A stretch of DNA of 5,085 nucleotides from Candidatus Saccharimonadota bacterium (GTDB lineage: Bacteria > Patescibacteriota > Saccharimonadia > Saccharimonadales > Saccharimonadaceae), in contig JAFOHW010000001.1 in NCBI GenBank assembly GCA_017421685.1, forward strand, positions 1 to 5,085, in the 5' to 3' direction. Positions 1 through 5,085 of this stretch are shown piece after piece. The notes beneath the pieces are model-generated. The model worked only from the letters and a program-made list of their open reading frames with translations, was not told the origin of the DNA and made no database searches. Every line of letters begins with the position of its first letter. The stretch's first letter is position 1. The position numbers and the translations under genes are program-made.

Positions 1-273
1 ACAATGGATGAGTTATCCGAGATTTTATGTTTGATGCAAGAGTCTAAAATGCCGAAGATGCCAGTTTTCTTGGTTGGGGGAGAATTTTGGAAAACTTTCG
101 ATAGAATTATCGGGGGCATGATGGGGATGAAGTTAATTAGCGTTAATGATACAAAAATTTTCAACATCACTGATGACATTAACGACATCGTAAAAGCTGC
201 GAATAGAATTGGCCATCCAAAAATTTCTGAGAATTTCTACGATGGCTTTCGCGAAGCTTCGTCTATAATGTAA
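1..273 (+). CDS. LOG-family (TIGR00730-like) nucleotide phosphoribohydrolase, C-terminal part
   Basis: This gene starts upstream of the window; only its last 90 codons are here, in frame from base 1, ending at a TAA stop. The first residues, TMDE, fit the end of the family signature PGGxGTxxE, whose glutamate is part of the active site. The next part (LSEILCLMQ, then MPVFLVGGEFWKTF) matches the usual pattern of a helix, a strand with a V-x-V/L-G segment, and a Tyr/Trp residue. The later segment FNITDDINDIVKAA matches the conserved C-terminal 'TDD' region. Characterised members release the base from nucleoside monophosphates (cytokinin-activating LOG enzymes) and were long misnamed lysine decarboxylases. 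The substrate here is unknown. The ATG at 4 is an internal methionine, not the start, because the signature runs across it. The gene converges on enolase with a 12-bp gap. Family assignment is fairly secure; the exact activity is not. Confidence 0.75.
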   Translation, partial: TMDELSEILCLMQESKMPKMPVFLVGGEFWKTFDRIIGGMMGMKLISVNDTKIFNITDDINDIVKAANRIGHPKISENFYDGFREASSIM

Positions 274-285
274 CAAATTGAATAC

Positions 286-1566
286 CTAAAAAGGATGCGT
301 TAGGCCTAAACTAGAGTTGTTTTCTGCTATACGAATTAATTCGTTATATTTTGCAATGCGCTCGGAACGAGAAAGAGAACCGGTTTTGATTTGGCCAGTT
401 CCGAGACCGACGGCAAGATGGGCGATCGAGACGTCTTCGGTTTCGCCAGAACGATGAGACATGACAGTATTATATCCAGACTTTTTCGCAAGCAAAACCG
501 TCGTAATAGTTTCGGTAAGAGTTCCGATTTGGTTCGGTTTTATAAGAATTGCGTTTGCGATTTTTTCATCAATACCTTTCTCGAGAAGTTCGGCATTCGT
601 GACGAATAAATCATCGCCAACAAGCTGGACCCTGTCACCTAATCGCTCAGTTAATTTCCTCCAGTTTTCCCAATCGTTCTCAGCTAGGCCATCCTCAATT
701 GAAACAACTGGATAATTAGAAATAATCCAATCATACCAATTAATCAAATCATCAGCAGATTTCCAGTCGCCATTAGTTTTTAGGACGTAATGATCTTTGT
801 CATAGAATTCGCTAGCAGCGATATCCATCGCGATAGCAATATCTTTTCCAAATTCATAAGCGGTTCTTTCGACGGCCAGTTTTATACATTCGAGAGGCTC
901 GTTGTTGCCATCACGAACTTTTGGCGCATAACCGCCTTCATCACCTACCGTCGTAGGATAATCGCGTTCCTTTAAGACCGTTTTTAGGGCATGAAAAACT
1001 TCGGCAGACATCCGAACTGCTTCAGCGATATTGCCAGCGCTTTTTGGAATAATCATGTATTCCTGGAAATCGGTCGCCCAGGAAGCGTGTTCTCCGCCAT
1101 TCATAACGTTCATCATCGGCATAGGGATTGACATCTCGTCTTCGGTTCCAGCTAATTTCGCGATATGCTGATAGAAAGGAATTCTGTTAGCTTCTGCGTT
1201 GGCTTTTGCGTTTGCGAGAGAAACAGCGAGAATTGCATTAGCTCCGAGATTTGATTTATTTTTTGTTCCGTCTAGCTCTAGCATCATCTCATCTACGATA
1301 GTTTGGTCGGAAGTATTATTAACTAGAACGTCGCGAATTTTTGAGTTAACGTTCCAGACCGCTTTTAGGACGCCTTTACCGTTATAACGACTTTTATCGC
1401 CATCTCGAAGCTCTAAAGCTTCTCCAGTTCCGGTCGAAGCACCAGAAGGAACCATTGCTCTACCCGAACCCCCGTTCTCCAGATAGACTTCCGCCTCGAC
1501 GGTCGGATTTCCCCTAGAATCTAAAACTTGTCTTGCTTTAATGTCTTTTATCGTAGAATATTCCAT
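286..1566 (-). CDS. eno: Enolase (phosphopyruvate hydratase)
   Basis: Enolase interconverts 2-phosphoglycerate and phosphoenolpyruvate in cytoplasmic glycolysis, using Mg2+. The protein is full length at 426 residues, counted from the ATG at 1566. Family landmarks in order are SRGNPTVE near residue 20, the mobile loop PSGAST around 40-45, the conserved histidine in [13 protein letters not shown] (H160), and GDEGG with the catalytic glutamate E210. The metal ligands follow as D248 (MDIAASEFY), E291 (IEDGLAE) and D318 ([10 protein letters not shown]). The catalytic lysine is K343 (LIKPNQIGT), followed by [10 protein letters not shown] (H371, R372) and K394 in [11 protein letters not shown]. All catalytic residues are present. 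An in-frame ATG at 1584 would add MIYNYF, but that extension does not align with the family and overlaps the predicted -10 box, so 1566 is preferred. There is no Shine-Dalgarno site; the mRNA is predicted to be leaderless. The stop is TAG. Confidence 0.97.
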   Translation of the reverse strand: MEYSTIKDIKARQVLDSRGNPTVEAEVYLENGGSGRAMVPSGASTGTGEALELRDGDKSRYNGKGVLKAVWNVNSKIRDVLVNNTSDQTIVDEMMLELDGTKNKSNLGANAILAVSLANAKANAEANRIPFYQHIAKLAGTEDEMSIPMPMMNVMNGGEHASWATDFQEYMIIPKSAGNIAEAVRMSAEVFHALKTVLKERDYPTTVGDEGGYAPKVRDGNNEPLECIKLAVERTAYEFGKDIAIAMDIAASEFYDKDHYVLKTNGDWKSADDLINWYDWIISNYPVVSIEDGLAENDWENWRKLTERLGDRVQLVGDDLFVTNAELLEKGIDEKIANAILIKPNQIGTLTETITTVLLAKKSGYNTVMSHRSGETEDVSIAHLAVGLGTGQIKTGSLSRSERIAKYNELIRIAENNSSLGLTHPF

Positions 1567-1572
1567 GAAATA

Positions 1573-1604
1573 ATTATATATCATTTTTTAAATACTTATG
1601 TTAA
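1573..1604 (-). promoter_or_regulatory. Predicted eno promoter, giving a leaderless or near-leaderless mRNA
   Basis: On the minus strand there is a perfect TATAAT at 1578-1573, six bases (TATTTC) before the enolase ATG. Overlapping it is an extended form, TGATATATA (1583-1575). A possible -35 box TTAACA lies at 1604-1599, 18 bp from the extended -10 or 20 bp from TATAAT. Bacterial transcription usually starts about 7 nt after the -10 box, which puts +1 at 1566-1568, on or 2 nt before the ATG. The start site is inferred from spacing only. Confidence 0.65.
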
Positions 1605-1620
1605 AATAAGTGTAAGTATT
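1591..1620. repeat. 8-bp inverted repeat between divergent promoters
   Basis: AATACTTA (1591-1598) and its exact reverse complement TAAGTATT (1613-1620) flank a 14-bp centre. The centre holds the predicted plus-strand -10 box and overlaps the minus-strand -35 region. The arrangement resembles an operator controlling both genes, but 8 bp of A/T-rich sequence can pair by chance. An additional direct repeat, TAAGT at 1607 and 1613, lies in the right half. No regulator gene is visible nearby. Confidence 0.4.
1599..1607 (+). promoter_or_regulatory. Predicted extended -10 promoter for the 484-residue membrane protein
   Basis: TGTTAAAAT reads as an extended -10 (TG, one base, then TAAAAT, one mismatch from TATAAT). 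No good -35 box is seen 16-18 bp upstream, which is tolerable for an extended -10 promoter. The predicted +1 is near 1614, leaving a leader of about 27 nt that contains the ribosome binding site. It overlaps the -35 region of the divergent eno promoter. Prediction from motif only. Confidence 0.45.
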
Positions 1621-1628
1621 ATTAAACT

Positions 1629-1634
1629 AAGGAG
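1629..1634 (+). promoter_or_regulatory. Strong Shine-Dalgarno site for the 484-residue membrane protein
   Basis: AAGGAG lies six bases before the ATG at 1641 and fixes that start. It contrasts with eno and uvrC, which have no such site. The following bases, GTTATTT, are nearly the same as those between the secG site and its ATG. Confidence 0.8.
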
Positions 1635-1640
1635 TTATTT

Positions 1641-3095
1641 ATGGATGAAAATACTGGAGGAACTCCAAATCCTCTAAATCCGAACCCTGGTCCTCAGCAA
1701 GGCGTTGCGCCTACTCCGGCTGGAGCTACGACGTCGCCGGCTACAGGGCAGGTTAGAAGGCCGGTTCGAAGAACTGGTCCAGTAGTTGGCGCTACCCCTA
1801 GAACAGTTCGCCAACCTAGACCCGTAGCTCCCACGCCCGTCGTAGAGGCCCCGAGAGTTGAGCCGGTGCAACCTCCGGTCGAACAGCCTGAGCCGGACCC
1901 GATGGCGAGATCGATGGAAGCAATGCCTACAGAGACCGAAACTAAGCCAAAAAAGAAAAAAACCGGACTGATTATTGGAATTTTAGTTTGTGTTTTTCTC
2001 GCTGTAGGATGCGGAGTCGCTGCGATACTACTTTTGAATAACGGTGGCGACCCAGTCGCTCGTGCGCTTGAGAAAGCGATGAATGGGGATACCCCTGCGA
2101 ATGTGAATGTAAATGGTACGTTCGTATTCGAACCTGAGGATGCGACGTCTGAAGTCAGTAAGATTCAGATCGCATTAAACACCGACGCCTCGACGACTTC
2201 GTTAATTAACTCTACGACCGCGACGATGACTTTAACAACACAAAGTGCCGGAGAGCAATCTTTAGATGTGAGTGAGATTTATGGTGCGGACGGAGATTTA
2301 TATCTTAAGGTTGATGGACTAGCCGAATTCATTACTGGTCTTTCGGGAAGCTTGACTACCCCCCAGGTACTCGATACTCCAGTTGACTGTGCGGCTGATG
2401 ATGAAGATTGTTCAGATTTAATCGAGACTGAGACGGAAGAAGTTATCGATACGGAGCTTCAGACGACCGACACGAGCCTCCAAGCTTATTCTCCGTACCT
2501 AGAATTTATTGATGCTCTTGATGGTGAATGGATCAAGCTTCCGGTCGACGAATTAAAGTCCTTAATCGGGGGAGAAGCGACTGGTAATGACCAGACTCAA
2601 TGTGCGATGGATTTGTTTGAGAATATAAAAAATAGTAGTAATACGATTAAAGAATTCTATAACCAATATCCATTCATTGAATCAACAAATGAAAATATAA
2701 CCGTTCAAAGCCGACAGAATCCAGTCTATAAGATTACCTTTAATAGTGAGAATTTAACTGGTTATTTTGGTCAGATGCGAGATGCTGATTTCATGAGGAA
2801 GTACATAACTTGTTCTGGACAGAGTCTTGGACAGATTGATAAGGACAATGTTGAAGAGTTAGTTGAGATGATTCCGGCGCTTTATGTCGAGATTGACGGA
2901 AATTATAACTTTACAAGGTTATACTTCGTAACGGATGCTGAGGATTATGGCGTTAAAGTTACGACCGATCTTAACTTCTCGTATCCTGACAACATTAACG
3001 TTTCAGAGCCAACAGAATATCAAAACCTAATGGACATACTTAACAATATGTACACAACGGTTTACGAGGAAGAGTCAGCAGAAGTAACTGAATAA
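1641..3095 (+). CDS. Single-pass membrane protein with proline/arginine-rich N-terminus and extracellular domain, function unknown
   Basis: I do not recognise this 484-residue protein as a named family. Residues 1-100 are low-complexity, rich in proline, threonine and alanine. Within them, residues 39-60 are arginine-rich (RRPVRRTG, RTVRQPRP) and residues 65-100 are acidic. A lysine cluster (KPKKKK, 102-107) precedes one hydrophobic helix at about 109-132, so the N-terminus should be cytoplasmic and residues 133-484 outside. There is no lipobox or cleavable signal. The outer part alternates short strand-like segments with turns (VNVNGTFVF, GDLYLKVDGL, DGEWIKLPVDEL, PALYVEIDGNYNFTRLYFV). This recalls the LolA/LprG/LppX-like lipoprotein fold, but that is only an impression. 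It carries an acidic insert at 250-280 and four outer cysteines (C250, C257, C321, C391) that could form two disulphides. The start is fixed by AAGGAG six bases upstream. It is divergent from eno and has its own predicted promoter. No terminator follows it in the 35-bp gap before uvrC. Confidence 0.85.
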   Translation: MDENTGGTPNPLNPNPGPQQGVAPTPAGATTSPATGQVRRPVRRTGPVVGATPRTVRQPRPVAPTPVVEAPRVEPVQPPVEQPEPDPMARSMEAMPTETETKPKKKKTGLIIGILVCVFLAVGCGVAAILLLNNGGDPVARALEKAMNGDTPANVNVNGTFVFEPEDATSEVSKIQIALNTDASTTSLINSTTATMTLTTQSAGEQSLDVSEIYGADGDLYLKVDGLAEFITGLSGSLTTPQVLDTPVDCAADDEDCSDLIETETEEVIDTELQTTDTSLQAYSPYLEFIDALDGEWIKLPVDELKSLIGGEATGNDQTQCAMDLFENIKNSSNTIKEFYNQYPFIESTNENITVQSRQNPVYKITFNSENLTGYFGQMRDADFMRKYITCSGQSLGQIDKDNVEELVEMIPALYVEIDGNYNFTRLYFVTDAEDYGVKVTTDLNFSYPDNINVSEPTEYQNLMDILNNMYTTVYEEESAEVTE

Positions 3096-3124
3096 TTGAC
3101 TTTTTAGCGTAAGTATGATATAAT
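3096..3124 (+). promoter_or_regulatory. Near-consensus uvrC promoter, predicted leaderless
   Basis: The -35 box TTGACT (3096-3101) begins one base after the preceding stop codon. A 17-bp spacer leads to a perfect TATAAT (3119-3124) with the extended -10 TG at 3116-3117. Six bases then separate the -10 from the uvrC ATG. The usual start, 7 nt after the -10, falls on the A of the ATG at 3131. This is the strongest promoter match in the window. There is no Shine-Dalgarno site between promoter and start. Confidence 0.85.
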
Positions 3125-3130
3125 TAGGTA

Positions 3131-4387
3131 ATGAATGAAGCGCTGAAACAAAAACTAAATAAACTCCCGGCTTCTCCGGGAGTTTATTTTCATAAAAATG
3201 AACAGGGAGAAATAATTTATGTCGGAAAGGCGGGAGTATTAAAAAATCGCGTAAGACATTATTTTCAAAAATCGAAGAAAGACTTAAAGACCGAATCTTT
3301 AGTCAACGAAATTTACGATACTGATTGGATTACGGTAGACAGCGAGATGGACGCTTTGTTTTTAGAGTCGGAAATGATAAAACGTTATAAGCCAAAGTGG
3401 AATATTTTGTTAAGAGATGACAAAACGGTTTCATATGTTAGAATTTCGATGAATGATGAGGTTCCTTATGTTTCTTTTACGCGGACGCCGTTAGATGATA
3501 AAGCTGTCTATGTTGGGCCATTTTATGGAAAGTCGTCAGTCGAGAAAGCGGTTAGAATTTTAAGAAAGATTTTTCCATATTACACTAAACCATATTCTGG
3601 CAAGAAAACTTTAGATACAGACCTCGGATTAACTCCCGGAATCGAAATCGGACTTTCGACGCCAAAAGATTATAAAAGAAATTTAAGACGACTAATTCGC
3701 TATCTCGAGGGAGACAAAGAAAATTTATTGGTTGAACTTGAAAAAACGATGCGAAAAGAGGCGGAAAAGGGAAATTACGAATTAGCTGGGGAAACAAAGA
3801 AACAATTGTTTGGCCTAAAGGAGTTAAATCGAAAGATTGTTTTTTCGGACAAAGAATTTCTAGATATTTCGTCGGACCAAGCTTTGAGTCAACTGCGCGA
3901 GTTATTGAATCTTGAAAGACCGCCCAGACGAATCGAGGGATATGATATTTCCCATCAATCCGGAGAAAACGCTGTCGGGAGTATGGTGGTTTTTATCAAT
4001 GGAGCTTCGGCTCGAAGTGAATATCGAAAATTTAAGATTCGTACTTCAAAAAATGATGACCTTAAAAGCATGCGAGAAGTTATCTCTAGGAGGTTAAAGC
4101 ATAAAGAGTGGGATTTTCCGGATTTAATCGTTTTAGACGGAGGGGAAACTCAGGTCAATGCGATTTTGCCATTAGTTAATCCTTTGGGTATCCCAGTTGT
4201 AGGAAGAGATAAATCCGGAGACCATTCTAAGTCTGCAAAAGTTAAAATTTACGTTCCCGAAAAAGGATTGACACTTTTAAGTTCGAGTTCTCATATTGCG
4301 AGATTAATTGCCCGGATCGACGAGGAATCGCATCGCTTTGCGGTCACTTATCATTCTTTACTCAAAAGAAAAAATATGCTAAAGTAA
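3131..4387 (+). CDS. uvrC: UvrC, nucleotide excision repair nuclease subunit, short form without HhH domain or cysteines
   Basis: UvrC joins UvrB at damaged DNA and cuts on both sides of the lesion. The GIY-YIG nuclease is at about 12-92: GVYFHK with Y19, IIYVGKA with Y30, R40 in LKNRVRHYF, and E79 in LESEMIKRYKPKWN; these are the expected catalytic residues for the 3' cut. A UVR motif that binds UvrB lies at about 199-232. The RNase H-like nuclease for the 5' cut spans about 265-410, with D272 (GYDISH), D336 (IVLDGG) and H401 (SHRFAVTYH). The protein has 418 residues, against about 600 in most bacteria, and ends just after the RNase H-like domain, so the tandem helix-hairpin-helix region is absent. 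There is no frameshift remnant, since secG begins 16 bases later. The usual four-cysteine segment is replaced by the cysteine-free DLGLTPGIEIG (164-174). Start chosen from family alignment and promoter position; ATG at 3131 has no Shine-Dalgarno site. Confidence 0.95.
   Translation: MNEALKQKLNKLPASPGVYFHKNEQGEIIYVGKAGVLKNRVRHYFQKSKKDLKTESLVNEIYDTDWITVDSEMDALFLESEMIKRYKPKWNILLRDDKTVSYVRISMNDEVPYVSFTRTPLDDKAVYVGPFYGKSSVEKAVRILRKIFPYYTKPYSGKKTLDTDLGLTPGIEIGLSTPKDYKRNLRRLIRYLEGDKENLLVELEKTMRKEAEKGNYELAGETKKQLFGLKELNRKIVFSDKEFLDISSDQALSQLRELLNLERPPRRIEGYDISHQSGENAVGSMVVFINGASARSEYRKFKIRTSKNDDLKSMREVISRRLKHKEWDFPDLIVLDGGETQVNAILPLVNPLGIPVVGRDKSGDHSKSAKVKIYVPEKGLTLLSSSSHIARLIARIDEESHRFAVTYHSLLKRKNMLK
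3157..3189 (+). terminator. Terminator-like hairpin inside the start of uvrC
   Basis: A perfect 14-bp stem pairs 3157-3170 with 3176-3189 around a 5-base loop (CTTCT). The core ACTCCCGG/CCGGGAGT has six G/C pairs of eight and is followed by TTATTTT (3184-3190), which gives the shape of an intrinsic terminator. Read on the minus strand it also has a T-rich tail. It sits in uvrC codons 9-20, which encode the conserved LPASPGVYF, so part of the symmetry comes from the protein. It could act as an attenuator, or end transcripts that read in from the upstream gene. Activity is unproven. Confidence 0.45.
4357..4385 (+). promoter_or_regulatory. Weak candidate promoter for secG inside the end of uvrC
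   Basis: TTTACT (4357-4362) lies 17 bp before TAAAGT (4380-4385), which is preceded by an extended -10 TG (4377-4378). The predicted start is near 4392, at the first base of the secG ribosome binding site, which would be a tight leader. Both boxes depart from consensus, so co-transcription from the uvrC promoter is equally possible. Confidence 0.2.
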
Positions 4388-4391
4388 TTAT

Positions 4392-4396
4392 AGGAG
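4392..4396 (+). promoter_or_regulatory. Shine-Dalgarno site for secG
   Basis: AGGAG lies seven bases before the secG ATG at 4404 and four bases after the uvrC stop. The stretch GGAGTTATTTT up to the ATG nearly repeats the one before the gene at 1641 (GGAGTTATTT). Confidence 0.75.
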
Positions 4397-4403
4397 TTAT
4401 TTT

Positions 4404-4631
4404 ATGCAATTAGGAAGTTTTCTAGAAATAGTCATATTTGTTTCAGCAATTCTAACAATGCTCTTAATCCTCTTACAACAAAGAGGAGCTTCGCTTGGGG
4501 CGGGGTTCGGAAGTTCTGGTGAACTTTATACTACTAGGCGAGGCCTTGAGAAATCATTATTTATCACGACAATTGTCTTTGCAGTAATATTCGTTTTATC
4601 AATTATAGGATTATTAATACTACCGGCATAA
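4404..4631 (+). CDS. secG: SecG, preprotein translocase subunit
   Basis: SecG is the small auxiliary subunit of the SecYEG channel that moves unfolded proteins across the cytoplasmic membrane. The 75-residue product has the expected form. A first helix (about 5-25) is followed by the conserved loop LLQQRGASLGAGFGSSGE (23-40), with its glutamine pair and glycine-rich stretch, and then by LYTTRRGLEK. A second helix lies at about 51-72. The length is normal for the family. AGGAG seven bases upstream supports the start. The gene begins 16 bases after uvrC and is followed after one base by the substrate-binding protein gene, so the three may form one operon. The neighbouring protein is itself an exported membrane protein, but no functional link beyond general secretion can be claimed. 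Confidence 0.93.
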   Translation: MQLGSFLEIVIFVSAILTMLLILLQQRGASLGAGFGSSGELYTTRRGLEKSLFITTIVFAVIFVLSIIGLLILPA

Positions 4632-4632
4632 T

Positions 4633-5085
4633 ATGGGAAATTCTTTAAAAAAGCGTGGGCGAAAATTTATCCGAAGGTTTTCTAGTGCCTCAAAAAAAGC
4701 TCAAAGAGAAGGCAAAGAACATATTAAAGAAAACTTGTTCGAGCGATTGTCTCATATTAGACATATCAGGTTGCTGATTTTTGAGTGGGGGCTATTAGTT
4801 TTTGCTTTGATTATGTTAGCAGTCGCGCAAGCATTTTGGTTTGGTGATTCTTATGCGGAGAACACTTTTACTTCGGGAGGGACTTATACTGAGGCGACGT
4901 TAGGAGACGTTAATTCGATGAATCCGCTATTTGCGACTACTAGTAGCGAGAAAGTTTTAAGTCGTTTAATGTTTGCGACGATTTCGGCGCCGGATTTTTC
5001 TGGACATCCAAAAGCCCAACTTGCAAAATCGATTACAGCTACTGAGGGAGGGAAAAAATGGGTTGTTCGACTACGAGATAATTTG
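4633..5085 (+). CDS. Membrane-anchored ABC transporter substrate-binding protein, oligopeptide type (SBP_bac_5), N-terminal part
   Basis: The gene runs off the window after 151 codons without a stop. Residues 1-46 are strongly basic (MGNSLKKRGRKFIRRF, then KKAQREGK), followed by one hydrophobic helix at about 47-70 containing tryptophans. No lipobox or clear signal-peptidase site is seen, so the helix probably stays as an anchor with the N-terminus in the cytoplasm. The outer part begins with GGTYTEATLGDVNSMNPLF (82-100), typical of the start of DppA/OppA-like binding proteins. SSEKVLSRLMFATI (104-117) and GKKWVVRLRDNL (140-151) then match the region before the usual 'kWsDG' motif. The family captures peptides or similar solutes for an ABC importer; the ligand cannot be told from this part. 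The start follows the secG stop by one base with no Shine-Dalgarno site, which suggests translational coupling. Permease and ATPase genes may lie downstream. Confidence 0.85.
   Translation, partial: MGNSLKKRGRKFIRRFSSASKKAQREGKEHIKENLFERLSHIRHIRLLIFEWGLLVFALIMLAVAQAFWFGDSYAENTFTSGGTYTEATLGDVNSMNPLFATTSSEKVLSRLMFATISAPDFSGHPKAQLAKSITATEGGKKWVVRLRDNL

Noticed and set aside
252..261. Palindrome CGAAGCTTCG near the end of the LOG-family gene
   Set aside because: It has no loop and no T-tract, lies in coding sequence, and is short enough to be chance.
300..309. Palindrome TTAGGCCTAA in the 3' end of eno
   Set aside because: It is a loopless 10-bp palindrome in coding sequence without a T-tract, so it is not a credible terminator.
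391..1387. Several open frames of 61-84 codons on the plus strand
   Set aside because: They lie antisense to a full-length, fully conserved enolase, have no family resemblance and no convincing ribosome binding sites.
1567..1584. Upstream in-frame ATG of eno, adding MIYNYF
   Set aside because: The extension does not fit the enolase family N-terminus and lies within and upstream of the predicted -10 box, so it would not be in the mRNA.
1674..1871. Minus-strand frame of 65 codons rich in Arg and Ser
   Set aside because: It is the reverse reading of the proline-rich coding region of the 484-residue protein; its composition follows from that.
3585..4097. A minus-strand frame (3585-3797) and a plus-strand frame (3912-4097) inside uvrC
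   Set aside because: Both overlap conserved UvrC coding sequence in another frame and show no features of their own.
4268..4297. Perfect TTGACA inside uvrC, considered as a promoter for secG
   Set aside because: No acceptable -10 box lies 16-18 bp downstream (only TCATAT/CATATT), and it is in conserved coding sequence.
1..5085. Mobile elements, CRISPR arrays, tRNA or rRNA genes, riboswitches, recoded TGA codons
   Set aside because: No long direct or terminal repeats, spacer-repeat pattern, tRNA-like cloverleaf or transposase were seen; every gene reads through with the standard code.

Overview
This is a compact bacterial window of about 5.1 kb with almost no spare DNA. It carries six protein genes, two of them cut by the window edges. 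The best guess for the source is a Patescibacteria/CPR organism, probably Candidatus Saccharibacteria (TM7). This rests on a short UvrC without its C-terminal helix-hairpin-helix region, very small gaps, a membrane-anchored peptide-binding protein next to secG, and a proline-rich single-pass surface protein. It is an inference from gene form, since no marker such as rRNA is present. All genes read with the standard code: no in-frame TGA occurs and the visible stops are TAA or TAG, which argues against the TGA-as-glycine code of Gracilibacteria/SR1.

Layout. Positions 1-273 (+) are the C-terminal end of a LOG-family (TIGR00730-like) nucleotide hydrolase. It converges, with a 12-bp gap, on a complete enolase gene (eno, 286-1566, -). 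The 74-bp region after the enolase start holds divergent, overlapping promoters and an inverted repeat, and leads into a 484-residue single-pass membrane protein of unknown function (1641-3095, +). A near-consensus promoter follows directly and drives uvrC (3131-4387, +). secG (4404-4631, +) and the 5' part of an oligopeptide-type ABC substrate-binding protein (4633 to the window end, +) follow closely and may be co-transcribed with uvrC.

Functions are mostly housekeeping: glycolysis (enolase), nucleotide excision repair (UvrC), protein export (SecG) and probable peptide capture (substrate-binding protein). The 484-residue protein is the only real unknown. I see no mobile element, CRISPR array, tRNA or rRNA, and no obviously new multi-gene system.

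The parts worth a second look are small-scale. The -10 boxes of eno and uvrC both lie exactly 6 nt before the ATG, predicting leaderless mRNAs, while the 484-residue protein and secG have clear Shine-Dalgarno sites. A perfect 14-bp hairpin with a T-rich tail lies inside the first 20 codons of uvrC. UvrC contains no cysteine at all, so it cannot hold the iron-sulphur cluster known from E. coli UvrC.
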